From assembly GCA_051875715.1 (NCBI GenBank), contig JBJEHD010000051.1:1-54396 (forward strand): a DNA stretch of 54,396 bases, read 5' to 3'. The translations under genes and the position numbers were made by a program. The notes beneath the pieces are model-generated. The model saw nothing but the letters and a program-made list of their open reading frames with translations. It did not search any database and was not told where the DNA came from. Positions 9,393-18,622 of the stretch are shown in pieces. This DNA is from DYCT01 sp051875715. GTDB taxonomy: Bacteria > Bacteroidota > Bacteroidia > Bacteroidales > Bacteroidaceae. Every line of letters starts with the position of its first letter. The first letter of the stretch is position 1.

Positions 9393-10403
9393 ATGAAAAA
9401 CAATAGAATACTCCGAAAGACGATAGGGGCGGCCTGTGCGGTTTGTGTCGCGACAGCCTGTACCGACTGGACCGAGACGGAAAGCATACGCCTCGTGGAA
9501 AACAGCGTGGAGCAGCAGGACGCAGAACGCTATGCATTGTACATGGCCAACCTGAAGGCCTACAAGGCATCTGACCACAAGGTGGTGTACGGATGGTTCG
9601 ACAACAGCGAGAAAACGCCCTGCAGCCGGGGACAACACCTGGCCGATGTGCCCGACAGCCTGGACGTGGTGGTGGCCACCGACGTACGTCTCACCGAAGC
9701 GGAACGGGCCGAGGTGGACGAACTGCACGCGAAAGGCACCCGGGTGTTCGGCATCCTGAGTTACGACGGCATCCGGCGTGCCTACGACGAGGCCGTCGGG
9801 GCGGAGAAGGAAACGCGCGATTTTGCCGACGTGCTGGCGGAAGAAGTGAAGCAGGGGCTGGAACGGCTGGACCCCTTCGATGGTCTGGTGCTGGAATATC
9901 GCGGCAAGAGTCCAATCTACATGACGGCCGAACAGCGTGAGGAGACGGCCCGCCTCCAGCAATTGCTACTGAAAGCCGTGGGCGAATGGAAGACCGGCAG
10001 CGGAAAGCACCTCGCCTTCTTTGGCTATCCGGCCCATCTGATCCGTCCGGCCGACATCCTGCCGGCATGTGGCATCATCATTCTGCCCACCGAACACGTG
10101 GCCGACAAGCAGGAGTATGGCATCGAGGCCATGCGGGCCCTGGCTGCCGACGACGTGCCGGCCGACCGCTTCGCCGTGTCGGCATCGACCGTCTCGCTCG
10201 ACGCTACGGACAAGGCCACCGGATATGTCGGTACCGACCGGGCCACCACGCAGGCGGCCTGTTGGACCACCGAACCGACCGCCGGCATCCGAAAGGCAGG
10301 GCTGGCCATCCTAGCCATCCAAAACGACTATTACAACGCCACCCATACCTACCAATACGTGCGGGAGGCCATCCAAATCATGAACCCGGCTCCGGCCAAA
10401 TAA
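9393..10403 (+). CDS. GH18-fold lipoprotein, probably a non-catalytic glycan-binding protein
   Basis: A 336-residue lipoprotein; the signal ends in VATAC. The fold looks like glycoside hydrolase family 18: strand motifs VVYGWFDN, LDVVVATD and GTRVFGILSYDG occur in order. At the position of the catalytic DGxDxDxE motif the protein reads FDGLVLEYRG (D163-G164-L-V-L-E168), so the aspartates and the catalytic glutamate are not at their standard positions. The downstream enzyme in the same operon has the motif intact. I infer a surface glycan-binding pseudo-enzyme, as is known for GH18-like proteins in Bacteroides N-glycan PULs. It lies between SusD and the DUF1735-LamG protein. Residual activity cannot be excluded from sequence alone. 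Confidence 0.8.
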   Translation: MKNNRILRKTIGAACAVCVATACTDWTETESIRLVENSVEQQDAERYALYMANLKAYKASDHKVVYGWFDNSEKTPCSRGQHLADVPDSLDVVVATDVRLTEAERAEVDELHAKGTRVFGILSYDGIRRAYDEAVGAEKETRDFADVLAEEVKQGLERLDPFDGLVLEYRGKSPIYMTAEQREETARLQQLLLKAVGEWKTGSGKHLAFFGYPAHLIRPADILPACGIIILPTEHVADKQEYGIEAMRALAADDVPADRFAVSASTVSLDATDKATGYVGTDRATTQAACWTTEPTAGIRKAGLAILAIQNDYYNATHTYQYVREAIQIMNPAPAK

Positions 10404-10416
10404 AAGACATAGCGCC

Positions 10417-11577
10417 ATGACGATGAAGAAAAACAACGGTTGCCTCGCCACGCTGCTGACGGTCTGCCTCGCTTTGGCGGCCTGCAACGAGGACGTGGAG
10501 CATTTCGACAACAAAGTATATGTGCAGGAGGTCGAGAAGACGGCGACCATCCTGCTGAAGAGTTCTGTACAGACGGCTGAGGCTACCTTCCAGGTGGCCA
10601 TGGCACGGCCGATGGAGCAGGAGGCGACTGTCCGCCTCGAAGCCGCTCCGGAGAAGGTGACGCTTTACAACGCCATCTATGGCACAGAGGCCCGCGTGCT
10701 GCCCGACAAGCACTTCACCTTGCAAACCAAGCAGGTGAGCATCCCGGCCGGCAGTGTCGGTTCCGATCCCGTTCGCATTGCCTTCACCGGGCTGGATGCG
10801 CTGGATGGCGAACAACTCTATGTGTTGCCTGTCACGATAGCGGAGGCATCGGTCGGTATCATCGAGAGTGCGGCTACGATGTACTACGTGTTTAAAGGAG
10901 CGGCCCTCATCAACACCGTCCCCAACCTGACGAAGAACCTGGTGTACGTGTCGTGGAACGACCCGTCGGTGGCCAACAGCCTGCGGCAACTCACCGCCGA
11001 AGCGTTGATACGGGTGGACAAGTTCGGCAAGATGCTTACCTCCGTCATGGGCATCGAAGGGTATTTTCTTGTTCGCATCGGCGACTCGGGCATCCCGGAC
11101 AACCAACTCCAACTGGCCACGCACAATGGGAACCTGACCAGTGCCGACCTGCAAATCCCAACGAACAAATGGACGCACCTGGCCGTGACCTACGATGCCG
11201 ACCAAGGAGGCCGGGTGGAAATATACATCGACGGCAAACGGATGTTGGTGGGGAAAATAAACTGCGGCACCATCGACTGGGCACAGACCCGTACCGACGA
11301 GGGCAACGGATTTTGGATAGGGCACTCCTACAACCGCGACCGCTGGCTGGAAGGAAATCTGTGTGAATGCCGCATCTGGAACCGGGTGCTCGCACAGGAG
11401 GAAATCAATGCCAAGGACCACTTCTACGAGGTAGATCCGAAAGCGGAAGGCTTGGCGGCCTATTGGCGTTTCAACGAAGGGGCAGGGACGGCCATCCAAG
11501 ACCATACGGGCCGTGGAAACGATGCCATGGCCGTCGAGCCGCTTACGTGGAATGCCGTCGAACTGCCTGAGAAATAA
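10417..11577 (+). CDS. DUF1735 and LamG domain surface lipoprotein
   Basis: A 386-residue lipoprotein (cysteine in LALAAC; the start could also be the ATG at 10423). The N-terminal half (about 40-165) matches the DUF1735 beta-sandwich found in front of Bacteroides GH18 endoglycosidases. The C-terminal half is a concanavalin A-like LamG/Laminin_G_3 domain: NKWTHLAVTYD, GRVEIYIDGKRM, FWIGHSYNRDRWLEGNLCEC, and AYWRFNEGAGTAIQDHTGRG. Such proteins serve as surface glycan-binding proteins. It sits 13 bp after the GH18-like gene and 27 bp before the endoglycosidase, inside the PUL operon. No catalytic residues are recognised, so binding is the likely role. Confidence 0.85.
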   Translation: MTMKKNNGCLATLLTVCLALAACNEDVEHFDNKVYVQEVEKTATILLKSSVQTAEATFQVAMARPMEQEATVRLEAAPEKVTLYNAIYGTEARVLPDKHFTLQTKQVSIPAGSVGSDPVRIAFTGLDALDGEQLYVLPVTIAEASVGIIESAATMYYVFKGAALINTVPNLTKNLVYVSWNDPSVANSLRQLTAEALIRVDKFGKMLTSVMGIEGYFLVRIGDSGIPDNQLQLATHNGNLTSADLQIPTNKWTHLAVTYDADQGGRVEIYIDGKRMLVGKINCGTIDWAQTRTDEGNGFWIGHSYNRDRWLEGNLCECRIWNRVLAQEEINAKDHFYEVDPKAEGLAAYWRFNEGAGTAIQDHTGRGNDAMAVEPLTWNAVELPEK

Positions 11578-11604
11578 TCAACACCAACTCAAAAGCCTAT
11601 TGTT

Positions 11605-13059
11605 ATGAAATCAATCAGAAACTATCTATACGGCATCGCGCTGGCCGGCAGTCTGTGTACGGTTGGCGCATGCGAAGAGGAGGTCGTGCTGCACACCGGC
11701 GATGCCGGCAAACTGGATATGGTCGACGGCCTGTACGGGAGCGTACGCTCGGAAGCCGGAGCAGCCGACCCTGCAGAACTGACCGTGTTTGGTGACACAC
11801 CTGCCACCGGTCATCTCTATTTCGAACTGACGCAGGAGGCTGCGCAAGACGTGGCGGTGGAGTTCCGCATCGACAAGGATGCGCTCGACGCTTACAATAC
11901 GGCCCATGGGACGGCCTACACAATGTATCCCGCAGAAAAATTGCGTCTGTCCGATGGCGGAAAGGCCATTGTGGCTGCCGGAGAAAGACGTTCGGCTTCG
12001 GTCGGGCTGACTGTCGAGGCGGGCGGAACGGTGGGGGAAACCTATGCCGTGGCGGTGTCGGCTTCGGCCGGCGATGCCGTTGCCGTCTCGTCCTCACATG
12101 CTTGCTGCATTTACCTGGTGAAGCCTCGGCCGGCCATCCCCGACGCCCGAAAGGGCGACGTACGCACGCTGTGCTTCGTGGAGGTGAACGACGAGAACAT
12201 CCTTTCCATGGGCGAGTATACGATGAAGGGAAGCGGAAAACCGTTTTTCGACATTGTGAGCATCTTTGCCGCCAACATCAATTTCGACCAGGAGACAGGA
12301 CGCGTCCACGTGTATTGCAACGACCAGGTGAGTTTCCTCCTAAAAAACGCCGACCGCTTCGTCCGTCCGCTCCAGGCAAAGGGCATCCGGGTGAACCTCT
12401 CCATACTGGGCAATCACGACGAAGCCGGCATGGGCAACCTGTCGCCCGAAGCGGCGGCCGATTTTGCCAAAGAACTGAAGGCATACATGGATATCTACGG
12501 ACTGGACGGCGTGGACTTCGACGACGAATACTCGGCCTACAACAACGACAATCCCAGCCCGGGACTTCTGCCACGCTCACGCGAGAACTACTGCCGTCTG
12601 GTGTACGAATGCCGCAAGGCGATGCCGGACAAACTCATCGGAGTGTATGAATACCGCCTCGTTGATGCACCGAACGGCACCGTAGAAGGCAAAACGGCCG
12701 GCGAATTGGTGGACTACATCTGCTACGGTACCTATCAACGCTATGTGCCCGGACGGGAGGAGAACTTCGATGGATTGACGCGGACTAAATATGGTCCTTA
12801 TTCGCTGAAAATCAACGAAGAATATGCAGGTGGATGGACGAAGTTCTCCTCCGTGACCATTGCCGACCTGAAGGAAAAAGGCTATGGCCTGCAAGTGTTC
12901 TACAACCCGAAGCCGGCCCTCTACCGCTATGACCGCTTGTTCTCGGCCGTGAGCCGTACCCTGTTCGACGATGAAGTGGTATGGACGGGCCGGTATTACA
13001 CCCGCACCAGCGACGCGCCCATAGACTGGCAAGAACCGCTTGCCGCACACCGGCGATAA
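11605..13059 (+). CDS. Endo-beta-N-acetylglucosaminidase, GH18 (Endo H/F-like) lipoprotein
   Basis: A 484-residue lipoprotein (lipobox VGAC, Cys23). An N-terminal DUF1735-like domain (about 35-165) precedes a GH18 TIM barrel. The catalytic motif is complete: D301-G-V-D-F-D-D-E308, identical in pattern to Endo H (DGVDFDDEY), where the last acidic pair is catalytic. NLSILGNHDEAG is the conserved preceding strand. These enzymes cut between the two core GlcNAc residues of N-glycans and release the glycan for SusC/SusD import. The last gene of the PUL; a long inverted repeat lies between it and the convergent res gene. No mannosidase or other exo-glycosidase genes are in the operon, so downstream degradation must be encoded elsewhere. 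Confidence 0.93.
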   Translation: MKSIRNYLYGIALAGSLCTVGACEEEVVLHTGDAGKLDMVDGLYGSVRSEAGAADPAELTVFGDTPATGHLYFELTQEAAQDVAVEFRIDKDALDAYNTAHGTAYTMYPAEKLRLSDGGKAIVAAGERRSASVGLTVEAGGTVGETYAVAVSASAGDAVAVSSSHACCIYLVKPRPAIPDARKGDVRTLCFVEVNDENILSMGEYTMKGSGKPFFDIVSIFAANINFDQETGRVHVYCNDQVSFLLKNADRFVRPLQAKGIRVNLSILGNHDEAGMGNLSPEAAADFAKELKAYMDIYGLDGVDFDDEYSAYNNDNPSPGLLPRSRENYCRLVYECRKAMPDKLIGVYEYRLVDAPNGTVEGKTAGELVDYICYGTYQRYVPGREENFDGLTRTKYGPYSLKINEEYAGGWTKFSSVTIADLKEKGYGLQVFYNPKPALYRYDRLFSAVSRTLFDDEVVWTGRYYTRTSDAPIDWQEPLAAHRR

Positions 13060-13093
13060 GCCAGTGTGTCGTCCGCTTAATAGGGCATTATAT

Positions 13094-13179
13094 CGTTCAG
13101 CCAAGGCTGAACGGTCAAGTAGGATATATTACGTTGCCTTTGAGCCTATAACCTACGACCGTTTAGCCTTGGCTGAACG
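13094..13179. terminator. Long inverted repeat between convergent genes, likely bidirectional terminator
   Basis: The left arm CGTTCAGCCAAGGCTGAACG plus GTC (13094-13116) pairs with 13157-13179 at 22 of 23 positions. After a 2-nt bulge, pairing continues through GTAGGATATA (13119-13128) with TATAACCTAC (13147-13156). The stem is over 30 bp with an 18-nt loop. Each arm is also nearly palindromic on its own. It sits between the PUL and res, which converge. Confidence 0.6.
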
Positions 13180-13271
13180 CAAAATGCAAGCGTATGCCAC
13201 GAGTCAGGACTTGCATCTCTTTGACCGTTCTGACGCGCCTTTAAGGCCGCGATGCCCTGCTGATGCGCTGG

Positions 13272-16184
13272 TCAGATTCCCGTACTTTCGGAGAACAGGT
13301 CGCCCGTCACCTGCGAAAGCGACACGCGGTTCAGGTTGCAGATATCCGTGATGGATGCTCCGTTTGCCGAAAGGCCATAGAAGGTGTCCTCGCTCAGCAG
13401 AACATATTCCCACTCGCGGTTCATCCGCTCTTCCGGCTTCAGGGTGTTTATCTTCCTTGTCCATTCGATTGTTGCGGTCTGCTTTTGCCTTACGTTCCTG
13501 TCGTTTATCTTGTCGTTTCCTTTTGTCTCGACGAGATACACCTTTTCGCCTGTAGCCACAAGGAAGTCGGGATGATACACTGCCAGCAGGCCGTCAGTGC
13601 GGATGTAGTAAATCGAGGCGAAGTCGTGGCGGGTCTCGCTGATTTTGAGGAAACGCTCCACTTCGGCATCCCGGTCGAGGAATTCGGCAAATGCCTTCTC
13701 CAGTCCTCCGCCATGCGAAGGATACTGTGTGCGCTCGTAGATGGTCTTCTGCAGCGGCAGGGAAAAAGACTCGCGCATCTTCAGTGCTTTCACCTCCGAA
13801 AACAGGCGATGCTCCACCCGGGCGTCTGTCGTCAGCAGTTCCTCCTGCATACGGCATACCGCCCTCGCCATCTCGTTGATGATGTGCGTGGTGACAGCAC
13901 CGTCCTTTGCCAGCAGAATCTTCCAGTCGTTGCCTTCGAACGGGTTGAACCGGCATCCGAACAAGTGGGTGCGGATATACACGTCGACGGTGGCAATAAT
14001 CTGTGCGTCGTCTATTTGGATAGTCGGCACCCGGATTTCCTTGTGCGACGATATGCGGTCGAAGCGCAGGGTTATGGTGTGAAGAATCTTCTGCAGATAC
14101 TCGTTGTATGATTTTGCCTCGAACAGATTGCCGGTGACCACATATTTCCCGAACTGCGTCTTGGTCGTCACCTCCTGCGACAGGAAAACCTCTCCCTCCT
14201 TGGCGAGGAAACGACGCAGCGTCTCCAATGGGAAATGGGTGAATGGGGCCAGGGAACTGACGTCGATGGAGTAGTCGTCCAACTCTTCTTCCGCATCGCG
14301 GAGGATGATGGGCCACTGGAAGTCGTATTTCTCGTAGTTCTCCTTCAGTCCAACATTGAGGAGGTCGCCCGTGGTTATGCCGCCGCTCAGGTCCTCGTTC
14401 TCTTCTACGGCCAGCCCTTGCTTGAACAGGTTCTCGTAGAAATGGATGAACGCGGGATGCTCGATGATGGAGAGCATGTCAAGATACGTCTCAGGTCGGG
14501 TATGCCACTGCAACACACGGCGACGGTCGTCGTCCTTGGTGCTCTTGTATTCATCCTCACGCCACATCAGGCGGAGACCTCTGCCGATAATCTGCTCGAG
14601 CAGGATGGGGGCTTCGGAAGGCCGCAGCGGCACTATCACGCAGATGTTGTTGACGTCAAAACCCTCGCGCAGCATCAAGACGGAGACAATCACCTTCGGC
14701 TGCCGGTATTTGTCGATGTCGAAGAGGCGGGTCTTCAGTTCTTTCCATTCCTCCTCGCTCACTTCGCCCTTTTGGTTGCTGTCCACGGTGACCACATCGT
14801 CTTTGGCCAGTCCCTCGTCCAGGACAAACTGCTCCACGAAGGGCGATACCGATGTGTCCTCGCAGAGAATGAGCATCTTCGGGTTCTTATTCTCGTCAAT
14901 GGCCGTAAAGTCTTTCTCCAGTTTGGCCAGTTTGGCCAGCCCGGCCCTTATCATGAGCCGCTGGCCGTCGCTCAGTCCGATGACCCTTTTCCTCGCGTCC
15001 CGTTCCGCCTTGTAGTCCAGGTGTTCGAGTTCGGTCAGTTCCTGGCGCCGGTCGAGCAGGAGGGTTTTCACCAACCCCTTCCTCATGGCAGAGGCCAGGT
15101 CGAAGTCGACCACAATATGGGGGAAATAGCATTCCTGTCTGTTCTTCCCCGACCCGTGGGTGTCGTAGGGTGTGGCCGAGAAGTCTATTTGGAAGAAGCG
15201 ATGGCCCTTGCCTTCGGCTATCGCGTTCAGTCCTTTCTGCCATTCCACTTCCTCGATTTCTCCTCCGCGTTTCAGTTCGTGGATATGGTGTGCCTCGTCG
15301 TTGATGACCATGATGTCCTTCAGTCCGTTCAGGTATTCTATCTCGCTGCCCCGGATCGACCGGCGGTCGAGCATCCCGAGGTCGTTTCCGGCCGCCTTTC
15401 CCGGCCGGATGGGAAACAGCCGCCCGATTATCTGCGCTGCGTCCAGCTCCCCATCTGCTTGCGGTTCCTCATCGTCCAACTGGTTTTCGAACAGGTGCCA
15501 GTTGGTCAGGGCCACCAGGCCGTCGCCTGTCGTCTTTCGGCCTATGCCTTCCTCTTTTGTCACCACGTTGTTCTGCAAGAACGAGAATACCTCCTGACGG
15601 AGATGGGTGGGGATGAACAGGTCCTGGTTCAGCACGAAGTCGTTGGTGTAGAAGTCGCGGTATTCCGTTCCACGGCGGATGCGTCCGCAGAAGGCATCGA
15701 GCAGCCTGTCATACACGATGAGTCCCGGTGCTACGATGAGAAAGTTCCTGGTGAACCTTCCGCTCGGTTCGTCCTCATGCCGGGCGTTTAGCATCTGCCA
15801 CAGCAGCACGGCGTGCATCACCCAGGTCTTCCCCGTGCCCGTAGCCATCTTCACGGCATATTTCGGTATTCGGTATTTCGCCTTTGCGAGGATGCTCTGG
15901 TCGGCTTGTGCAATCAGGTCGTCGCCTGCACACGCATAGATGTCCGCCACGGTGTTCACCTTGGCCACTTCGTGCAGGTAGACGATGTTCAGTATCGCCT
16001 GCCGTTGCCCTTCGTGGAAGTTGCGTTCTCTGATGGTGCATTGCTCTTCCGAGAACCACCATTTCAGCAGTTCGGCAGTAGTTGGTTTGACGGCTTCCAG
16101 CATCGAGCCGTCTGCCCATGCCTCGTTCACTTTCTCTGTCAGTCTCTTTGCCAGTTCGAGCGACAATTCGTTCTTGTTCGTCAT
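13272..16184 (-). CDS. Type III-like restriction enzyme subunit (Res): SF2 helicase with PD-(D/E)XK nuclease
   Basis: A 970-residue protein. Walker A is KMATGTGKT (112-120), the DEAH box is NDEAHH near residue 296, and IDFSATPYDTHG is helicase motif III. RQPKVIVSVLMLREGFDVNN and QIIGRGLR are the C-terminal motor motifs. The nuclease centre lies near residues 865-890: YHPDFLVATGE followed by YLVETKG, a PD-(D/E)XK arrangement. The protein would move on or survey DNA and cut when the partner methyltransferase finds unmodified sites. It starts 10 bp after the end of mod on the same strand, so the two form an operon. Length fits Res subunits (about 900-1000 residues). Confidence 0.9.
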   Translation of the reverse strand: MTNKNELSLELAKRLTEKVNEAWADGSMLEAVKPTTAELLKWWFSEEQCTIRERNFHEGQRQAILNIVYLHEVAKVNTVADIYACAGDDLIAQADQSILAKAKYRIPKYAVKMATGTGKTWVMHAVLLWQMLNARHEDEPSGRFTRNFLIVAPGLIVYDRLLDAFCGRIRRGTEYRDFYTNDFVLNQDLFIPTHLRQEVFSFLQNNVVTKEEGIGRKTTGDGLVALTNWHLFENQLDDEEPQADGELDAAQIIGRLFPIRPGKAAGNDLGMLDRRSIRGSEIEYLNGLKDIMVINDEAHHIHELKRGGEIEEVEWQKGLNAIAEGKGHRFFQIDFSATPYDTHGSGKNRQECYFPHIVVDFDLASAMRKGLVKTLLLDRRQELTELEHLDYKAERDARKRVIGLSDGQRLMIRAGLAKLAKLEKDFTAIDENKNPKMLILCEDTSVSPFVEQFVLDEGLAKDDVVTVDSNQKGEVSEEEWKELKTRLFDIDKYRQPKVIVSVLMLREGFDVNNICVIVPLRPSEAPILLEQIIGRGLRLMWREDEYKSTKDDDRRRVLQWHTRPETYLDMLSIIEHPAFIHFYENLFKQGLAVEENEDLSGGITTGDLLNVGLKENYEKYDFQWPIILRDAEEELDDYSIDVSSLAPFTHFPLETLRRFLAKEGEVFLSQEVTTKTQFGKYVVTGNLFEAKSYNEYLQKILHTITLRFDRISSHKEIRVPTIQIDDAQIIATVDVYIRTHLFGCRFNPFEGNDWKILLAKDGAVTTHIINEMARAVCRMQEELLTTDARVEHRLFSEVKALKMRESFSLPLQKTIYERTQYPSHGGGLEKAFAEFLDRDAEVERFLKISETRHDFASIYYIRTDGLLAVYHPDFLVATGEKVYLVETKGNDKINDRNVRQKQTATIEWTRKINTLKPEERMNREWEYVLLSEDTFYGLSANGASITDICNLNRVSLSQVTGDLFSESTGI

Positions 16185-16194
16185 CTCTTGCCTC

Positions 16195-18138
16195 CTATCT
16201 GTTCACATCCATTACCACCTGGCTCTCGAAGCCGAACACGTCCACCGCCTTCACGCATACCTTGCGTTGCGGTTTGTGCTCCACTCTCAGCCGGGTTCTG
16301 TAGACACAGTGCAGCGGGTCGCTGTCGTTGTCGGTGTTCTCGCGGTAGTCCTGCCAGGTGGAGCGGAAGGTCACCCCGTCGTAGTCGGGGTCGATGCTCC
16401 AGTATTCTATCAGCGAGAGCGGGTCGTACAGCATCACACGCTGCAGTTTCTCCTTGTCCTTGTCGTCGAGCGGAATGTTGTCGGGCGAGAGCAGCACGTA
16501 GTTGTCCAGTGCCACCTCTATCTCGTCGCCTTCCGGCCGTTGTCTGACGGTGACGGGTTTCAGCACGAGATACTGCAGGGAGGAGAAGCGCACGGAGCGG
16601 TCGTCGATGAGTTTCTTGAATCCCTTCTTCGTCAGTTTGTCGAGCAGGTCGGGCGGTATGACGAGCACCTCCACATTCGAGTCCTTATAATGGCTGATGG
16701 CTTGCGAGATGTCGAAGGCGAAGTTCCATCCCAGCACCACCACCTTTTCCCAGCCTCCTCCCAGCAACGATGCTTTTGCCTCCACGGCCCGTTTCACCGT
16801 GGCAGCCGTGGTCAGCCGGTTTGGGCTGTCCACCATCACGAGCGTCCTGCTGCCTTTGATGTAGCCGAAGTTTCGGTCGTTGCATTGTTCGGGGCTGAAT
16901 GGCAGTGCGCCAAAGAGGCCCAACACCACTTGGCTCAGGTCGCCCACGTGTTTCAGTTTCTTGTTGTTTCGGAACGCCTCCTTCTGATAGTCGCCGATAG
17001 ACTGGTACAGGAACGGCTTCACCTCTTGGTCGATAAACCGCTTCCGCATCACGAGCGATGCCGGCTTGCCGATGTCGCACGTTATCCAGCGTCTGCCCAA
17101 TCGCTCGGCCACGGCTGCGGTGGTTCCACTGCCGCCGAAGAAGTCGCAGACAAGGTCGCCCTCGTTGGATGAGGCTTCAATAATTCTTTCTAATAGTCGC
17201 TCTGGTTTTTGAGTTGCATATCCAGTGAACTCTGGAGATATTGGTGACGTAGCATTCTGTGCTCCAATATCAGTCCATACATCTGTAACAAGTTTGCCAA
17301 TATCAGCATATGTTATATAATCTTTTCCGTTAACCGTTTGCTTTCTATATCTTCTTCCATTTTCATCTATCTTTTTAAAATGCATATCCAATGTACTCTT
17401 ATCATATGGCACATGCATAATAGATGCAGATGTATTAAAAATGCTTTCATCTCCTTTCCTATAAATATAAATGACATCATGCTTACGTGGAAAAAAATTC
17501 TGAGGATTACCACCTGCCCCATAAGCCCATACTACATCATTCATAAAATTGTATTTTCCAAAAACATCGTCTATGATAATCTTCATATAAGCACCAATAT
17601 GCCAATCACAATGAACATATATACTTCCACGATGAGACAACAATTCCCTCATAAGTACCAATCTCGGGTACATCATTCTCAAATAAGAAATCGTCCCTTG
17701 CTCCCAAGTATCAGCATACGCGAACTGTTCGATGACGGTTGGCTTCTGCTGAATATCCGTCCCCGGCAGGTTAATCTTCGTCCGATAGTCGGCCTTGCTG
17801 TCAAAAGGTGGGTCTATATAAATAAGGTCTACCTTGCCGCGAAGCGAGGGCAGTCCGGTGGAGGCATCGCCGGCAAGCAGGGCCTGCATGGCGAGGAGAT
17901 TGTCGCCATATATCAGCCGGTTCATCCAGTTGTCTCCACCTGCAGCATTGTCATAGGCATTGGGTATCTGTGGCGACCTCCCTTTGAACAGTCCGCTCAC
18001 GTCCTTACTCGGCAACACCAGCTCGTTGGTCTGAAGCCCAATCTGTGTGCCACTACTGAGGCGCTCCAATAGCTGTTGCGCCTCGCGTCTGCCCTCGCTG
18101 ACGATGCGGGGCAATTCTTCAATCAATGATTTAGCCAT
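16195..18138 (-). CDS. Type III-like site-specific DNA methyltransferase (Mod)
   Basis: A 647-residue beta-class methyltransferase. The catalytic motif IV is DLIYIDPPFDSKADY (around residue 105-115), and the SAM-binding motif I is DFFGGSGTTAAVAERLG (around 330-345). The order IV before I defines the beta class, with the target-recognition domain between them. The DNA for that middle part (about 17180-17720, residues 140-320) is much more AT-rich than either flank, suggesting it was exchanged from another source. The C-terminal 250 residues are an extension seen in Mod proteins that bind Res. It modifies adenine (possibly cytosine N4) at the site that Res cuts. It is the first gene of the mod-res operon. 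Confidence 0.9.
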   Translation of the reverse strand: MAKSLIEELPRIVSEGRREAQQLLERLSSGTQIGLQTNELVLPSKDVSGLFKGRSPQIPNAYDNAAGGDNWMNRLIYGDNLLAMQALLAGDASTGLPSLRGKVDLIYIDPPFDSKADYRTKINLPGTDIQQKPTVIEQFAYADTWEQGTISYLRMMYPRLVLMRELLSHRGSIYVHCDWHIGAYMKIIIDDVFGKYNFMNDVVWAYGAGGNPQNFFPRKHDVIYIYRKGDESIFNTSASIMHVPYDKSTLDMHFKKIDENGRRYRKQTVNGKDYITYADIGKLVTDVWTDIGAQNATSPISPEFTGYATQKPERLLERIIEASSNEGDLVCDFFGGSGTTAAVAERLGRRWITCDIGKPASLVMRKRFIDQEVKPFLYQSIGDYQKEAFRNNKKLKHVGDLSQVVLGLFGALPFSPEQCNDRNFGYIKGSRTLVMVDSPNRLTTAATVKRAVEAKASLLGGGWEKVVVLGWNFAFDISQAISHYKDSNVEVLVIPPDLLDKLTKKGFKKLIDDRSVRFSSLQYLVLKPVTVRQRPEGDEIEVALDNYVLLSPDNIPLDDKDKEKLQRVMLYDPLSLIEYWSIDPDYDGVTFRSTWQDYRENTDNDSDPLHCVYRTRLRVEHKPQRKVCVKAVDVFGFESQVVMDVNR

Positions 18139-18622
18139 ACGTGCATCAATACACTTTTAGTTATCAATGCGTCGCCATATAAACGAAATCTCCGTCAAGT
18201 ACCTGCACGAAAAAAAAGAACGTGGACGATGTCACATCCCCGTTCGAAGGTACTTGGCGGAAACCTAATCCAAGAGATGTAGCGAACCGTCCACGCCTAA
18301 GCGTGAACATTCACCATTATTCTCATTGGATTGTCCTTTCCACCGCCAAGTTTCTCGAACATCCGAATAATCAGCAAACGCTTATACTTTTACCACAAAA
18401 ATGGGCGCATACCTACGCCAAGGATGCTTAACCCGACGTAAAGATAGACAGAAATCCGTAACCACCAAAACTAATTCGTGATTGTTTGGCCCCGGCATCC
18501 CATATCGTTTCAGATGAAATCGAGTTAATCTGCGGCCGTTCGAGAAAAATATTGCACAGGCGTCTTGTGTTTGTGCAAAAAGTACTACCTTTGCCGCCGA
18601 TTTAACCAAAACAACGTATTAG
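18139..18622. other. Intergenic region with paired inverted repeats
   Basis: No supported gene in 484 bp between mod and the divergent FadL gene. TCCGTCAAGTACCT (18191-18204) pairs with AGGTACTTGGCGGA (18248-18261) with one mismatch. CGTGGACG (18221-18228) pairs with CGTCCACG (18288-18295). The two stems interlock, so only one can form at a time or they could make a pseudoknot-like structure. The right end holds the FadL promoter. Confidence 0.5.
18586..18593 (+). promoter_or_regulatory. Promoter -7 box for the FadL-like gene
   Basis: TACCTTTG fits the Bacteroidota consensus TAnnTTTG and lies 29 bp before the ATG. A TTG at 18565-18567 is 18 bp upstream and may be the -33 element. Confidence 0.6.
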
